Assembly (NCBI RefSeq): GCF_000196455.1
Contig: NC_014614.1
Coordinates: 327,501-391,500, forward strand
Reading direction: 5' to 3'
Origin: Acetoanaerobium sticklandii
Lineage (GTDB): Bacteria > Bacillota > Clostridia > Peptostreptococcales > Filifactoraceae
Length of the DNA: 64,000 bases
Shown: in pieces, positions 1-9,869 of the stretch
How positions within the stretch are numbered: position 1 is the stretch's first letter
Layout of the letters: every line of letters begins with the position of its first letter
Program-made: the position numbers and the translations under genes
The notes under the pieces: model-generated
The model's input: only the letters and a program-made list of their open reading frames with translations
Database searches by the model: none
Told to the model about the DNA's origin: nothing

Positions 1-288
1 GGATGCAAAGTATATCTCTATGAAAAAGGCTTTATTCACTCTAAGATGATTTTAGTTGATGAGGAAATAGCTTCTGTAGGTACTGCAAATATGGATATAA
101 GAAGCTTTATGATTAACTTTGAGGTCAATGCTTTCATATATGATGAGCCTACAATTTCAAGGCTATATGAGATATTTGAAGCTGACATAAAGGACTCTAA
201 AGAGCTTCTTTATTCAGATTTTAAAGCTCGTCCTATTGTTCAAAAAATCGCAGAATCAGCTGCTAGACTATTTTCGCCGATATTATAA
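1..288 (+). CDS. cls: Cardiolipin synthase, C-terminal fragment
   Basis: Only the last 95 codons are present; the gene starts before the window and the frame is open from base 1. An HKD phospholipase D motif (HSKMILVD, His at residue 13 of the fragment) is followed by GTANMDIRSF, as in the second catalytic half of bacterial cardiolipin synthases. The tail ends in LFSPIL, typical of the family. The enzyme joins two phosphatidylglycerols into cardiolipin at the membrane. The family call is firm; the choice among cls paralogues is not possible from this fragment. Confidence 0.88.
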   Translation, partial: GCKVYLYEKGFIHSKMILVDEEIASVGTANMDIRSFMINFEVNAFIYDEPTISRLYEIFEADIKDSKELLYSDFKARPIVQKIAESAARLFSPIL

Positions 289-307
289 AAAAAATCAAAA
301 AAAGGAC

Positions 308-336
308 TTGAAAAAAATTCAAATATTATATAACAT
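308..336 (+). promoter_or_regulatory. Probable sigma-A promoter of groESL
   Basis: TTGAAA at 308-313 is followed by TATAAC (329-334) or TAACAT (331-336) at 15-17 bp spacing, just upstream of the CIRCE operator. The placement fits a housekeeping promoter repressed by HrcA. The exact -10 hexamer is uncertain. Confidence 0.55.
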
Positions 337-346
337 ATACTATGTA

Positions 347-373
347 GTAGCACTCGATATAAAAGAGTGCTAA
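347..373 (+). promoter_or_regulatory. CIRCE operator (HrcA binding site)
   Basis: The arms TAGCACTC and GAGTGCTA are separated by exactly 9 bp, matching the CIRCE consensus apart from the outermost left base. It sits just before groES. HrcA bound here represses groESL until heat shock; hrcA itself is not in the window. Confidence 0.95.
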
Positions 374-469
374 CATTTAAACTAAAATTAAGCGCAAAGC
401 TAGTCTTTGCAATAAAGCATCCCTTTATAGGGAGTATTAAATAATATTATTTAGGAGGGAATGTTTATT

Positions 470-754
470 ATGAAAATCAGACCATTAGCAGACAGAGTGG
501 TAATTAAGATGGTAGAAGCAGAAGAAAAAACTAAAAGCGGTATCGTACTTCCAGGAAGTGCAAAGGAGCAGCCACAAATGGCTGAGGTAGTAGAAGTAGG
601 ACCTGGTGGAGTAGTTGACGGCAAAGAAATCAAGATGGAGCTAAAGGTAGGAGATAAAGTACTTTTCTCTAAATACGCAGGAACTGAAGTTAAATTAGAT
701 GGACAAGAGTTCACTATATTAAGACAAAGCGATATTTTAGCTGTAGTAGAATAA
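470..754 (+). CDS. groES: Co-chaperonin GroES
   Basis: A 94-residue protein beginning MKIRPLADRVVI, the GroES signature. It forms the heptameric lid of the GroEL folding chamber in the cytoplasm. AGGAGG at 453-458 lies 11 bp before the ATG at 470, while an in-frame ATG at 461 is only 2 bp from it, so 470 is chosen. The mobile-loop region (residues about 16-32, EAEEKTKSGIVLPGSAKE) is present. It is followed by groEL 80 bp downstream, with both genes under the CIRCE operator. Confidence 0.97.
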   Translation: MKIRPLADRVVIKMVEAEEKTKSGIVLPGSAKEQPQMAEVVEVGPGGVVDGKEIKMELKVGDKVLFSKYAGTEVKLDGQEFTILRQSDILAVVE

Positions 755-834
755 GAAATTTCACAAATAAAACAATCATAAGAGATTAATCATAAAAAAG
801 TAACTTGATTATAAATTAGGAGGAGTAATATAAG

Positions 835-2460
835 ATGGCTAAAGAAATTAGATTTTCAGAAGAAGCTAGAAAAGCTTTAGAAATTGGCGTTAATAAGCTT
901 GCAGATACAGTAAAAGTAACTATTGGACCTAAAGGAAGAAACGTAATTTTAGATAAAAAATTCGGTTCACCACTTATTACTAACGACGGTGTAACTATAG
1001 CAAAAGAAATCGAATTAGAAGATCCATATGAAAATATGGGAGCTCAGCTAGTTAAAGAGGTTGCTACTAAAACTAACGACGTAGCAGGCGATGGTACTAC
1101 AACAGCAACACTTTTAGCTCAAGCAATAATCAGAGAAGGTCTTAAAAACGTAGCTGCTGGTTCAAACCCTATTCTGCTTAGAAAAGGTATCCAAAAAGCT
1201 GTAGATACAGCAGTAGCAACACTAAAAGCAAATTCTAGAACAATTGAAAATAAAGAGTCTATAGCTCAAGTTGCAGCTATTTCTGCAGGAGACGATGAAA
1301 TCGGTAAATTAATTGCTGAAGCTATGGAAAAAGTAGGAAATGACGGAGTTATAACTGTAGAAGAATCAAAATCTATGGGAACTACTCTTGAAGTGGTTGA
1401 AGGTATGCAGTTTGATAGAGGATATGTATCTGCTTACATGGTAACAGATGTAGAAAAAATGGAAGCTACTCTTAGCGAGCCTTACATCCTAATCACTGAC
1501 AAGAAAATTTCTAATATCCAAGAAATCCTTCCAATACTAGAGCAAATAGTACAACAAGGAAGAAGACTTCTTATCATTGCTGAAGATGTTGAAGGAGAGG
1601 CTTTATCTACACTAGTTGTAAACAAATTAAGAGGAACATTTGAAGTTGTTGCTGTTAAAGCTCCAGGCTTTGGTGACAGAAGAAAAGCTATGCTAGAAGA
1701 TATTGCTATCCTTACAGGTGGAAGAGTGATTTCTGAAGAAATCGGCTTAGACCTTAAAGAAGCTACATTAGATATGCTAGGAAAAGCTACTACAGTTAAA
1801 ATCTCAAAAGAGAACACAACTATAGTAAACGGAGCTGGGGAAGAAAAGGCTATCAAAGATAGAATAGCTCAAATCAAGAGACAAATCGAAGAAACTACTT
1901 CTGAATTTGATAAAGAAAAGCTTCAAGAAAGACTTGCTAAGCTTTCTGGTGGAGTAGCAGTTATCGAAGTAGGAGCAGCTACTGAAACAGAACTAAAAGA
2001 GAGAAAACTAAGAATGGAAGATGCTCTAAATGCTACAAGAGCAGCAGTTGAAGAAGGTATAGTACCTGGAGGAGGAACAGCTCTAGTTGCAGTTATGGAT
2101 GAAGTAGAAGCTCTAATTAAAGATGAGCAGACAGCTGAGACTAAAACTGGTATTCAAATAGTTCTAAAAGCTCTTCAAGAGCCACTTAAGCAAATCGCTA
2201 TAAATGCAGGACTTGAGGGTGCTGTAATTGTTGAAAACGTAAGAAAATCAGATAAAGACCATGGATTCGATGCTCTAAACGAGCAATATGTAAACATGAT
2301 TGATGCTGGTATTATTGACCCTACTAAGGTAACTAGATCAGCTCTTCAAAATGCAGCATCAGTTGCAGCTACACTTCTTACTACAGAAGCAGCAGTAGTT
2401 GAAATCAAAAGTGATGAACCAGCTATGCCAATGGGCGGCGGAATGCCAGGAATGATGTAA
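835..2460 (+). CDS. groEL: Chaperonin GroEL
   Basis: A 541-residue 60-kDa chaperonin of normal length. The nucleotide-site motif GDGTTTATLLA is near residue 86, GPKGRNVILD near residue 32, and the C-terminus ends with the Gly/Met-rich tail MGGGMPGMM that lines the folding cavity. It forms the double seven-membered ring that folds proteins with GroES and ATP. AGGAGG lies just before the start codon. The gene ends before a strong terminator, so groES-groEL looks like a closed two-gene operon controlled by HrcA. Confidence 0.98.
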   Translation: MAKEIRFSEEARKALEIGVNKLADTVKVTIGPKGRNVILDKKFGSPLITNDGVTIAKEIELEDPYENMGAQLVKEVATKTNDVAGDGTTTATLLAQAIIREGLKNVAAGSNPILLRKGIQKAVDTAVATLKANSRTIENKESIAQVAAISAGDDEIGKLIAEAMEKVGNDGVITVEESKSMGTTLEVVEGMQFDRGYVSAYMVTDVEKMEATLSEPYILITDKKISNIQEILPILEQIVQQGRRLLIIAEDVEGEALSTLVVNKLRGTFEVVAVKAPGFGDRRKAMLEDIAILTGGRVISEEIGLDLKEATLDMLGKATTVKISKENTTIVNGAGEEKAIKDRIAQIKRQIEETTSEFDKEKLQERLAKLSGGVAVIEVGAATETELKERKLRMEDALNATRAAVEEGIVPGGGTALVAVMDEVEALIKDEQTAETKTGIQIVLKALQEPLKQIAINAGLEGAVIVENVRKSDKDHGFDALNEQYVNMIDAGIIDPTKVTRSALQNAASVAATLLTTEAAVVEIKSDEPAMPMGGGMPGMM

Positions 2461-2529
2461 TCAGTTATTTATATCAAATAAATAGCTCTAGTATTGAAAC
2501 TTATAACTATATAGATAATCATAAAAATA

Positions 2530-2556
2530 AAGGTGCGGGAATTTCCGCACCTTTTA
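2530..2556 (+). terminator. Rho-independent terminator of groESL
   Basis: Stem AAGGTGCGG (2530-2538) pairs with CCGCACCTT (2545-2553) around a 6-nt loop, followed by a short T run. Confidence 0.9.
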
Positions 2557-2698
2557 TAATATATGAAATTACAGATATGATATAATTGCTATATTAGTAT
2601 AGATATAGAATGAGTGGATACTTGATTATTTATAATTAGTTTAAATAAATTATGCTATTATATATTTCATTGATAGGGCATTTGAATATGGAGGAATT

Positions 2699-3448
2699 AT
2701 GGATAAGAAATTTTTGATAGATATGCTAAACAAAGTGAAAACAGATGAAATAGATATTGATACAGCCGCAGAAAAGCTGAGCAGTATTTCGTATGAGGAT
2801 ATAGGGTATGCAAAGGTGGATCATCACAGAAGCCTTAGAAACGGTTATCCTGAAGTCATATACTGTGAAGGCAAGACCAAGGAACAGATAGCAGGAATCA
2901 TGGAAAAGCTTCTAGAAAAAAACAGCAATATCTTAGGAACTAGATTAGACCAGCAAAGCTATGAGTATCTTAAGGAAAGGTTTAAAGATTTAGAATATCA
3001 CAGTATGTCTAGGGTTATGACTCTAAAGGTCAAGGAAATAGAAATTAAAGGCAAGGGCGAAATTGCGGTAGTAACAGCGGGTACTTCGGATATGTATGTA
3101 GCAGAAGAGGCAGCTATAACAGCCGAGTTTTTAGGCAATAAAGTGATTCGCATCTATGATGCTGGCGTGGCTGGAATTCACAGACTGCTATCAAAGCAAG
3201 ATGAGCTTAGAAGATGCAGAGTAGTAATTGCAGTTGCTGGTATGGAAGGGGCACTTCCGAGCGTTCTTGGAGGCTTAGTTGAGGTGCCTGTTATAGCAGT
3301 TCCTACCTCAGTGGGATACGGTGCAAATTTTGGAGGACTTTCAGCTTTACTTACTATGCTAAATTCCTGTGCATCAGGGCTTAGCGTAGTAAATATTGAC
3401 AATGGGTTTGGAGCGGGATATCTAGCGAGCACGATAAATAGACTATAA
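2699..3448 (+). CDS. larB: LarB, nickel pincer cofactor carboxylase/hydrolase
   Basis: A 249-residue protein. Its C-terminal half (about 120-245) is an AIR-carboxylase-like domain with TAGTSDMYVAEEAA and the Gly-rich VAGMEGALPSVLGGL. LarB is known to carboxylate the pyridinium ring of nicotinic acid adenine dinucleotide and release AMP, the first step to the nickel-pincer nucleotide used by LarA-type racemases. GGAGG precedes the ATG by a few bases. larC follows 93 bp downstream, as expected. PurE shares the fold, but the 249-aa size and the larC neighbour favour LarB. No larE or larA is in the window. Confidence 0.9.
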   Translation: MDKKFLIDMLNKVKTDEIDIDTAAEKLSSISYEDIGYAKVDHHRSLRNGYPEVIYCEGKTKEQIAGIMEKLLEKNSNILGTRLDQQSYEYLKERFKDLEYHSMSRVMTLKVKEIEIKGKGEIAVVTAGTSDMYVAEEAAITAEFLGNKVIRIYDAGVAGIHRLLSKQDELRRCRVVIAVAGMEGALPSVLGGLVEVPVIAVPTSVGYGANFGGLSALLTMLNSCASGLSVVNIDNGFGAGYLASTINRL

Positions 3449-3541
3449 ATAAAAAGTAGTAGCTGATCTATAATGAAAAACACTTAAAAAAATAAGTATA
3501 ATGTAGAAGTATATAAAGCAATTGTAGTAGGAGGATTTTAA

Positions 3542-4687
3542 ATGAATTTATATTTGGATATAGTAGGAGGCATATCAGGTGATATGATGCTTTCCTCGCT
3601 TCTTGGACTAGGAGTAAATTACGATAGGTTTATAGAAGTAATGAGTACGCTTTCAATTAGCGATGAATTTGAAATAAGCTTAAGTCAAGCTTCAAAAGGA
3701 GCAATAGGGGGAAATAAGGTTGATGTAATTTTAAAAGAGGATTCTTCTTTTGTGCATAGAAATCTTAGCGATATTATTAATATCATAGATAATTCTGGAA
3801 TATCTTCTAGAGCAAAATACATGGCTAGAAAAATATTTACAGTGTTGGCAGAGGCAGAGGCGAAGGTTCATCTTGCTAAGGTAGAAGATGTACATTTTCA
3901 CGAAGTAGGAGCTGTTGACTCTATAGTGGATATTATAGGAACTGCTGTTCTAATAGATATGCTTGATATTGAGACTATATATTGCAGTGAGATACCACTT
4001 GGAAGTGGATTTACTTGGTCCCAGCATGGGAAGATACCTCTTCCAGCACCAGCGACTCTCAATCTACTAGAAGATATGAAGGTTAGATTGACCAATCTTC
4101 AGGCTGAAACAGTGACACCTACAGGAGCTGCAATATTAAAGGGGTTAAATGCTAAACAAGCCTCAAATCTCAGCATGATGATTAAGAAAACCTCTATAGG
4201 ATGCGGGACGAAGAATTTTGATATACCAAATATCCTAAGAGCTATTTTATTTCAGCCAAACGATTATTATATAAGAGAAAAATTGGCTGTATTATCTTGT
4301 AATCTAGATGATATGACCGGAGAGCTTATGGGTAACGCTATGGAAGAGCTTTTTGACGCGGGTGCTCTAGATGTTTGGTTTTCTCCTATAATGATGAAGA
4401 AAAGCAGACCAGCCTACAAGCTTGAGGTGCTTACAACCATGCATCAAAAAGAAGCTATATCAAAGGCTATTTTTGAGCAGACCACAACTCTTGGAATAAG
4501 AGAGCAGATAATCGATAGAAAATCACTAAAAAGAAAAATAAGATCTCAAAAAACAGAGCTAGGCAGTATCAGAATTAAAGAAGCTTATCTTGGAGACAAA
4601 AAAATAAATCAAAAACCAGAGTTTGAAGACCTCAAAGCTTTGGCAAAAAAGAAGGGCGTAACAGTTAGAAGCCTTAATATAAAATAG
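3542..4687 (+). CDS. larC: LarC, nickel insertion protein (DUF111 family)
   Basis: A 381-residue protein starting MNLYLDIVGGISGDMMLSSLL, the LarC/DUF111 N-terminus. FHEVGAVDSIVDIIG and PTGAAIL are further family motifs. LarC is the CTP-dependent cyclometallase that inserts nickel into the pincer nucleotide. In some lactobacilli larC is read through a frameshift; here one open frame covers both halves. GGAGG precedes the start. Its partner larB is directly upstream and the two are probably co-transcribed. Confidence 0.9.
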   Translation: MNLYLDIVGGISGDMMLSSLLGLGVNYDRFIEVMSTLSISDEFEISLSQASKGAIGGNKVDVILKEDSSFVHRNLSDIINIIDNSGISSRAKYMARKIFTVLAEAEAKVHLAKVEDVHFHEVGAVDSIVDIIGTAVLIDMLDIETIYCSEIPLGSGFTWSQHGKIPLPAPATLNLLEDMKVRLTNLQAETVTPTGAAILKGLNAKQASNLSMMIKKTSIGCGTKNFDIPNILRAILFQPNDYYIREKLAVLSCNLDDMTGELMGNAMEELFDAGALDVWFSPIMMKKSRPAYKLEVLTTMHQKEAISKAIFEQTTTLGIREQIIDRKSLKRKIRSQKTELGSIRIKEAYLGDKKINQKPEFEDLKALAKKKGVTVRSLNIK

Positions 4688-4846
4688 CAAAATTCATTAT
4701 AGAACCCACTATTTTATATATAGAAAAAGTCAAAGTTTCTTCTAAAGCAATTTTTACAAAATTTCCATATATTTGTGTTATAATCATGAGATAGGTGATA
4801 AGAAAGCTATAATTTGAACCTAGTAATTGATAAAGGGGGTCTTTAA

Positions 4847-5977
4847 GTGCTAGTAATATACAGCGATAAAATCGTACAAAATGATGCAGTTATAAGTGGT
4901 TATATTCATATAGCAGATGGCAAGATCCAGAAAATAGATGAGAAATCATCCTTAAAAGACTATATAGATATGACAGGAAAGTATATCCTGCCAGGTCTTA
5001 TCAATATAAAAAGTGAGCATATATCTAGAGAAAATCAGATTAAATTAAATAGCAGATTTCCTTTTGCAAAGATCTTCAGAGAAGTTGAAATAAAATATGC
5101 CTCAGCAGGAATAACTACATTGTTTCACTCTATTCCTCTAGTAAATGGCAGATACAGAGAAGACTTTACTACTGGCCCGAAGATGGCAAAAGATATAAAA
5201 GAGCTTTCTAAACGTTCCAATCTCATTGACCATAGAATTCACATGGCATTTCAGCTTGGCTTTATTCAGAGCATGGATAAAATAAAAGAGATGCTAGAAT
5301 CAAATCTCTTGGATTATATTTCATATTCAGGCTATTGCAGAAGTGAGGAAGAAAGATATAGAGAGATTTATTATGAGGATTATATCCAAAGAGTAATGGG
5401 CCTAAGTGAAGCTACCTGCAAGAGAATGGTAGAGAGAGTAAGAGAGCTAAGAAGTGAATCGAATCTAGAAGAGCTAGCATATATGCTAAAGTACGCTCAC
5501 TACAAGGGCGTAAAGGTAGGAACCTCTGAGCTAAGCGTAATTAAAAAGCTAGAGTTTTTAGAACAGCAGGGCATTAATATAATTGAAAATCCGTCGCTTG
5601 AAGAAGCATTAAATTTAGATTCAGGCTCTGATAAAATGATTATGATGGACATTTTATCTCTTAGCAAGCAGCTTAATAAAACCTATCAGGATCAAGTGGT
5701 GTCAGCTATTAGGACTGGTCATATAGATATACTTTCTTCTGATATGAGAGCGCACGACATATTGGCATTTGTATTTCAGCTAGCTCAGGACCTTGGATTA
5801 GAAAAAGCAGTATCGCTTGTCACTTCAAATCCAGCAACTGCACTTAAGCTAAAGGACAGAGGACAAATCAAGGAAAGTCTAAGAGCGGATTTAATAGTAG
5901 TAGATATCCTAGATGAAGTACCTGTAGTTGAAATGACTATATCAAATGGAAAAATAGTATATAGAGCCAATTATTAA
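4847..5977 (+). CDS. PhnM-like amidohydrolase homologue with degenerate metal sites
   Basis: A 376-residue protein with a GTG start; GGGGG lies 7 bp upstream. The layout follows PhnM: a composite beta domain, LPGLI near residue 49, SAGITT near 86, DHRIH near 127, LSSDM near 294 and a C-terminal ADLIVVD/NGKIVY domain. PhnM of C-P lyase hydrolyses ribose methylphosphonate triphosphate. Here the HxD after LPGLI is replaced by a Lys-Ser-Glu sequence, and the DHSPGQ and SHDDA metal motifs of E. coli PhnM (recalled from memory) are also not conserved. No phn gene is nearby. It may be a non-enzymatic relative or have a different activity. Confidence 0.6.
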   Translation: MLVIYSDKIVQNDAVISGYIHIADGKIQKIDEKSSLKDYIDMTGKYILPGLINIKSEHISRENQIKLNSRFPFAKIFREVEIKYASAGITTLFHSIPLVNGRYREDFTTGPKMAKDIKELSKRSNLIDHRIHMAFQLGFIQSMDKIKEMLESNLLDYISYSGYCRSEEERYREIYYEDYIQRVMGLSEATCKRMVERVRELRSESNLEELAYMLKYAHYKGVKVGTSELSVIKKLEFLEQQGINIIENPSLEEALNLDSGSDKMIMMDILSLSKQLNKTYQDQVVSAIRTGHIDILSSDMRAHDILAFVFQLAQDLGLEKAVSLVTSNPATALKLKDRGQIKESLRADLIVVDILDEVPVVEMTISNGKIVYRANY

Positions 5978-6008
5978 TTCAGCCTTTAAAATATATATAA
6001 ATATAAAC

Positions 6009-6052
6009 AAAGGGGCTTTCGAAAACTAAAAAGTTTTCGTCAGCCCCTTTTA
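6009..6052. terminator. Bidirectional terminator between convergent genes
   Basis: A long hairpin pairs AAAGGGGCT..CGAAAACT with AGTTTTCG..AGCCCCTTT. It has A and T tracts on its two sides and lies between the PhnM-like gene and the convergent ABC exporter operon. Confidence 0.9.
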
Positions 6053-6059
6053 ACATGGT

Positions 6060-7853
6060 TTAATTTTTGTATTGAAGCAGGTAAAGATTATGGTAAATGC
6101 CTTTTTGAGATAGAAGCTCGTCATGCCTTCCCATTTCTCTTATTTTACCTTTATGAAGCACGATGATATTATCTGCATGCTGTATAGTTGATAGTCTGTG
6201 AGCTACTACAATTGTAGTTCTGTTTTGGATTACCCTGGTGATAGCATCTTGGATTAGAAGCTCTGTTTGAGTGTCGATGTTTGATGTGGCTTCATCTAGT
6301 ATCAAAATCTTAGGCTCATAGGCTAGAGCTCTAGCAAATGCAAGTAGCTGTCTTTCGCCAGATGAAAAGGTAGCGCCGTTTTCCTCTACATTGGCATCAT
6401 AGGCTTTTGGAAGCTTATTTATAAACCTATCTGCATTCACAAATTTTGCGACTGCTTCTATTTTTTCATCAGAAATCTCATCGTTATCTAGTCTGATATT
6501 GCTTTTTATATCTCCTGTAAACAAGAATACATCCTGAAGTACAGCAGAAATCTGATTTCTAAGATGAGAGACAGGAATGTCTTTAATATCTACAGAATCG
6601 ATTAAGATTCTTCCCTTTTGAATCTCGTATAGTCTAGCTATGAGACTTATGATAGTGGTCTTACCAGAACCAGTAGAGCCTACAAAAGCAACTGTTTCGC
6701 CAGGATTTATAACAAAGCTTACATCCCTAAGTACCCAGTCCTCATCTCCTGTATATGAAAACCAGACATTTTCAAATTCTATTTTGCCAGTGATTTCAGG
6801 ATAATCTTTAGTTTCTTCATCTTCTACATCAGAAGAAATTGGTTCATCCATGAGCTGAAATATCCTTTCTGAAGATGCCATTGCCGATTGCATGATATTG
6901 AACTTTTCAGATAAATCGTAAATAGGATGAAAAAATTGCTCCAGATAATTTATAAATGCAAAGAGAACTCCAAAAGGCATCTGACCTTTTAAAACAGCTC
7001 CTCCTGCAAACCAAATAAGTAGGGCTAGTCCAAAGGAATAAATAAGGTCCATAGAAGGCCTAAATATCGCAAATATAAATAATTCCTTCAGAGAAGCATC
7101 TAGGTGAGCTTCGTTATACTTGGAAAATTCTTCTTTTTTGCGCTCCTCTTGAGCAAAAATCTGAATTATTCTCATACCTGAAATATTTTCGCTAAGAGAT
7201 GAGTTTATAACTGCAAGCCTAGTTCTGACAAGTCTGTAGGCTTTTCTGGATTTCTTTCTAAATACTATGGATACCCAGACTATAATAGGGATAGTTATAA
7301 AAACCATAAGAGATACCTTTAAGTCCAGTCGTATCATCATGATAATGATACCACCTAGCAGAAAAACATCCTTAAAAAACGATACAAGCACAGAGGTGTA
7401 AAGCTCATTTAGATTTTCCATATCATTTGTAAGCCTAGTTACTAGTCTGCCAGTAGGATTTTTATCAAAAAAGCTAAGAGGTAGATGCATCACTTTGTCA
7501 TATAGAGTAGTTCTCATATTATGGATTACTCTTTGGCCTACATAAGAAAGCAAATAAACCTGAAGATAATTGAAGAAGAAGCCTCCAGTAATAAGAAGAA
7601 AAAGGAAAAACACTATTTGCTGGACTCCCTTTACTGCTTCATCCTTTGGAATGCTTCCTACAGGAGAGATGTACTCATCTACAGCTATCTTAATCATCCA
7701 GGGCCTAGCAAGGTCTACAACGGTAGCTAGCAGTATCATCAAAAAACTAAGCACTAGAAGTCCTGTAAACGGCTTGGCATAAGACATAAGCCTTTTCATC
7801 AAAGCTACGTCAAAACCTTTATCTTGAATTTCACTTTCTTCAAAATGTCCCAT
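6060..7853 (-). CDS. ABC exporter half-transporter, TM288/YheH-like subunit
   Basis: A 597-residue fusion of a six-helix membrane domain (about 25-330) and an ABC ATPase (about 360-597). Walker A is GSTGSGKTT, Walker B ILILDEATSNID keeps the catalytic Glu, and the H-loop is AHRLSTIQ. The signature is FSSGERQLL instead of LSGGQ. That pattern is known for one subunit of heterodimeric multidrug exporters such as TM287/288. It starts 1 bp after the stop of the upstream partner gene, so translation is probably coupled. The substrate is unknown. It may be idle if the partner is dead. Confidence 0.9.
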   Translation of the reverse strand: MGHFEESEIQDKGFDVALMKRLMSYAKPFTGLLVLSFLMILLATVVDLARPWMIKIAVDEYISPVGSIPKDEAVKGVQQIVFFLFLLITGGFFFNYLQVYLLSYVGQRVIHNMRTTLYDKVMHLPLSFFDKNPTGRLVTRLTNDMENLNELYTSVLVSFFKDVFLLGGIIIMMIRLDLKVSLMVFITIPIIVWVSIVFRKKSRKAYRLVRTRLAVINSSLSENISGMRIIQIFAQEERKKEEFSKYNEAHLDASLKELFIFAIFRPSMDLIYSFGLALLIWFAGGAVLKGQMPFGVLFAFINYLEQFFHPIYDLSEKFNIMQSAMASSERIFQLMDEPISSDVEDEETKDYPEITGKIEFENVWFSYTGDEDWVLRDVSFVINPGETVAFVGSTGSGKTTIISLIARLYEIQKGRILIDSVDIKDIPVSHLRNQISAVLQDVFLFTGDIKSNIRLDNDEISDEKIEAVAKFVNADRFINKLPKAYDANVEENGATFSSGERQLLAFARALAYEPKILILDEATSNIDTQTELLIQDAITRVIQNRTTIVVAHRLSTIQHADNIIVLHKGKIREMGRHDELLSQKGIYHNLYLLQYKN

Positions 7854-7854
7854 G

Positions 7855-9606
7855 CTACACCTCCTTGTCTAGCTTTTCTTCTAGTAGTTGTTTGCGATAG
7901 AGGTCTTCGTAAGCTCCCTTTTGAACTAGTAGCTCACTATGAGTTCCTCTTTCTGTTATTACTCCGTCTTCTAAATAAAGAATTTCGTCAGCATCCTTAA
8001 TTGCTGAAATTCTGTGAGATATTATAATACTTGTCCTGTCTTTCATAACCTCTTTAAGATGACCTAGAATTTTTTCCTCAGTTTTAGTATCAACAGCGGA
8101 CAGACAGTCGTCTAGAATTAAAATTTCAGGATTTTTAATAAGAGCTCTTGCAATAGCGACTCTTTGTTTTTGGCCTCCAGATAGGGTGACTCCTTTTTCT
8201 CCTACAATAGTGTCATAGCCTGCAGGAAATTCAGTTATATCCTCGTCTATAGCTGCTATCTTAGCAACCTCTATTACCCTTTCTCTAGGAAGTTCAGGAT
8301 TAGAAAAGGCTATATTTTCATGGATACTGCAAGAAAATAAAAAAGCTTATTGAGGTACATAGCCTATTTTTTCTCTTAGCTTCTTGTGCTTTAAATCTTC
8401 TATATTAGTATCGCTAACCTTTATAATCCCATCACTATGAGAGTAAAATCTCAAAAGTAAGGATGATACTGAAGACTTTCCGCTTCCTGTTTTGCCTACT
8501 ATAGCGAGGGTTTTGCCTTTATTAATATGAAAATCCAGATTCCTAAGAGCAAAATTTTCACTTTGAGGATACTTGAATGAAACATTTTCAAAGCTTATCC
8601 TCGGAGTGAACTCCTCTGGCCAAATAGCAGTTTCTTTATCGATTAAAGCAGGAGCAGTATCTAGTATTTCGTTAATTCTCTTGATGGAAGCAATCCCTCT
8701 TTGCATACTGTTGATTACCCAGCCTATAGCCATCATAGGCCATATTAGCATGCCTAGATAGGTGATAAAAGCAACTAAATCACCTAGTGACAGCGAGCCA
8801 TCTATAACCATCTTTCCCCCTTGAAGCAAGGCGATAAGAAAGCTGATAGAAGAAATAAAGCCTATCATAGGAAACATAAAGCCATAAATAGCTGCAAGCT
8901 TCATATTTTTATTTACATAAACTTCACTGGTGTTTTCAAAATTACTAAGCGATGATTTTTCTCTTACGAAGGATTTTATAACTCTTATCCCACTGATTGA
9001 TTCTTGGGTATGGTCGCTAAGTCCTGAAAAAGCTTCTTGAACTTGTTTATAGAGCTTTTGAATTTTTTTGCCAAGAAAAGTTACTAGGGCAGCCATGAAA
9101 GGCAGAGGCAGTAGTGCCCAAATAGTAAGCTTAGGATTTATAGTTGAAAACATAATGACCATGGTAGTTATAGAAATCACTATAGCATCTGTAGTCATGA
9201 TGACACCGGGTCCAAAAGACATACGGATGGCTTGGATATCGTTGGTAGCATGAGCCATTAAATCTCCAGTTTTCCTGTAGTTAAAAAATTCCGGGGTCAT
9301 ATCCTCTAAGTGAATGAACAGCTTATTTCTCAGCCAGCACTCAAGCTTTCTAGCACTTCCTATGATATTCATACGCCAGAAATATCGAAATATGGCCACG
9401 AGACAGGCTATACCTATGATTATAAAGCCATATAGAGTTATGCCGCTTGCATCTATGGTTCCAGATTTAATAGAGTCTGTAATTGACCCTATGATTTTAG
9501 GTGGGATAAGCTGAAGCAGGTCTACGATTATAAGAGCAGTTACCCCAAGGAGATATTGCCGCTTATATGTGATTAAAAAATCCTTAAGATGTCTAAGTAA
9601 ATACAT
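7855..9606 (-). pseudogene. ABC exporter half-transporter, TM287/YheI-like, with in-frame TAA
   Basis: One frame runs from the ATG at 9606 to the TAG at 7855-7857, interrupted only by TAA at 8347-8349. The stop follows GYVPQ in the Q-loop, where relatives usually read Q-[DE]-x-F-L-F-S; GAA to TAA is a one-base change. After the stop the same frame keeps LSGGQKQR, ILILDD and ISHR with no further defect. The Asp after Walker B marks the subunit of a heterodimer with the degenerate site. The start at 9606 is chosen over 9660 because AAAGGAG lies about 8 bp upstream. Recent nonsense mutation, sequencing error or readthrough cannot be separated here. Confidence 0.85.
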
Positions 9607-9834
9607 AATTATGCTCCTTTTTATAAATGTAGTAGATATAAATAATTCATCACTAATCAACAGAAGATATTAATATTTTTAATTATATTATTTGAATAGA
9701 TTTTTTTCATATTATAAAAATAAGTTTTTTGAATATTTAAAGATTTTACCAAAATATTATACCATATAAAAAAAGTTAAACGGGAATTAAAGCGTTGCTA
9801 AAAGCATATAAAAAGAAATAATTTCAAAAAAATA

Positions 9835-9863
9835 TTGTATATAGAACTACACTGTGCTATAAT
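9835..9863 (+). promoter_or_regulatory. Promoter of the first MATE gene
   Basis: TTGTAT (9835-9840), a 17-bp spacer and TATAAT (9858-9863) with a TGC extension. Transcription would begin near 9870, which makes an RNA leader of about 130 nt. Confidence 0.75.
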
Positions 9864-9869
9864 TCTAAA

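Noticed and set aside
4753..4784. Promoter before the PhnM-like gene (TTTACA and TATAAT)
   Set aside because: The spacing is about 20 bp and the -35 box is weak, so it was not listed as a feature.
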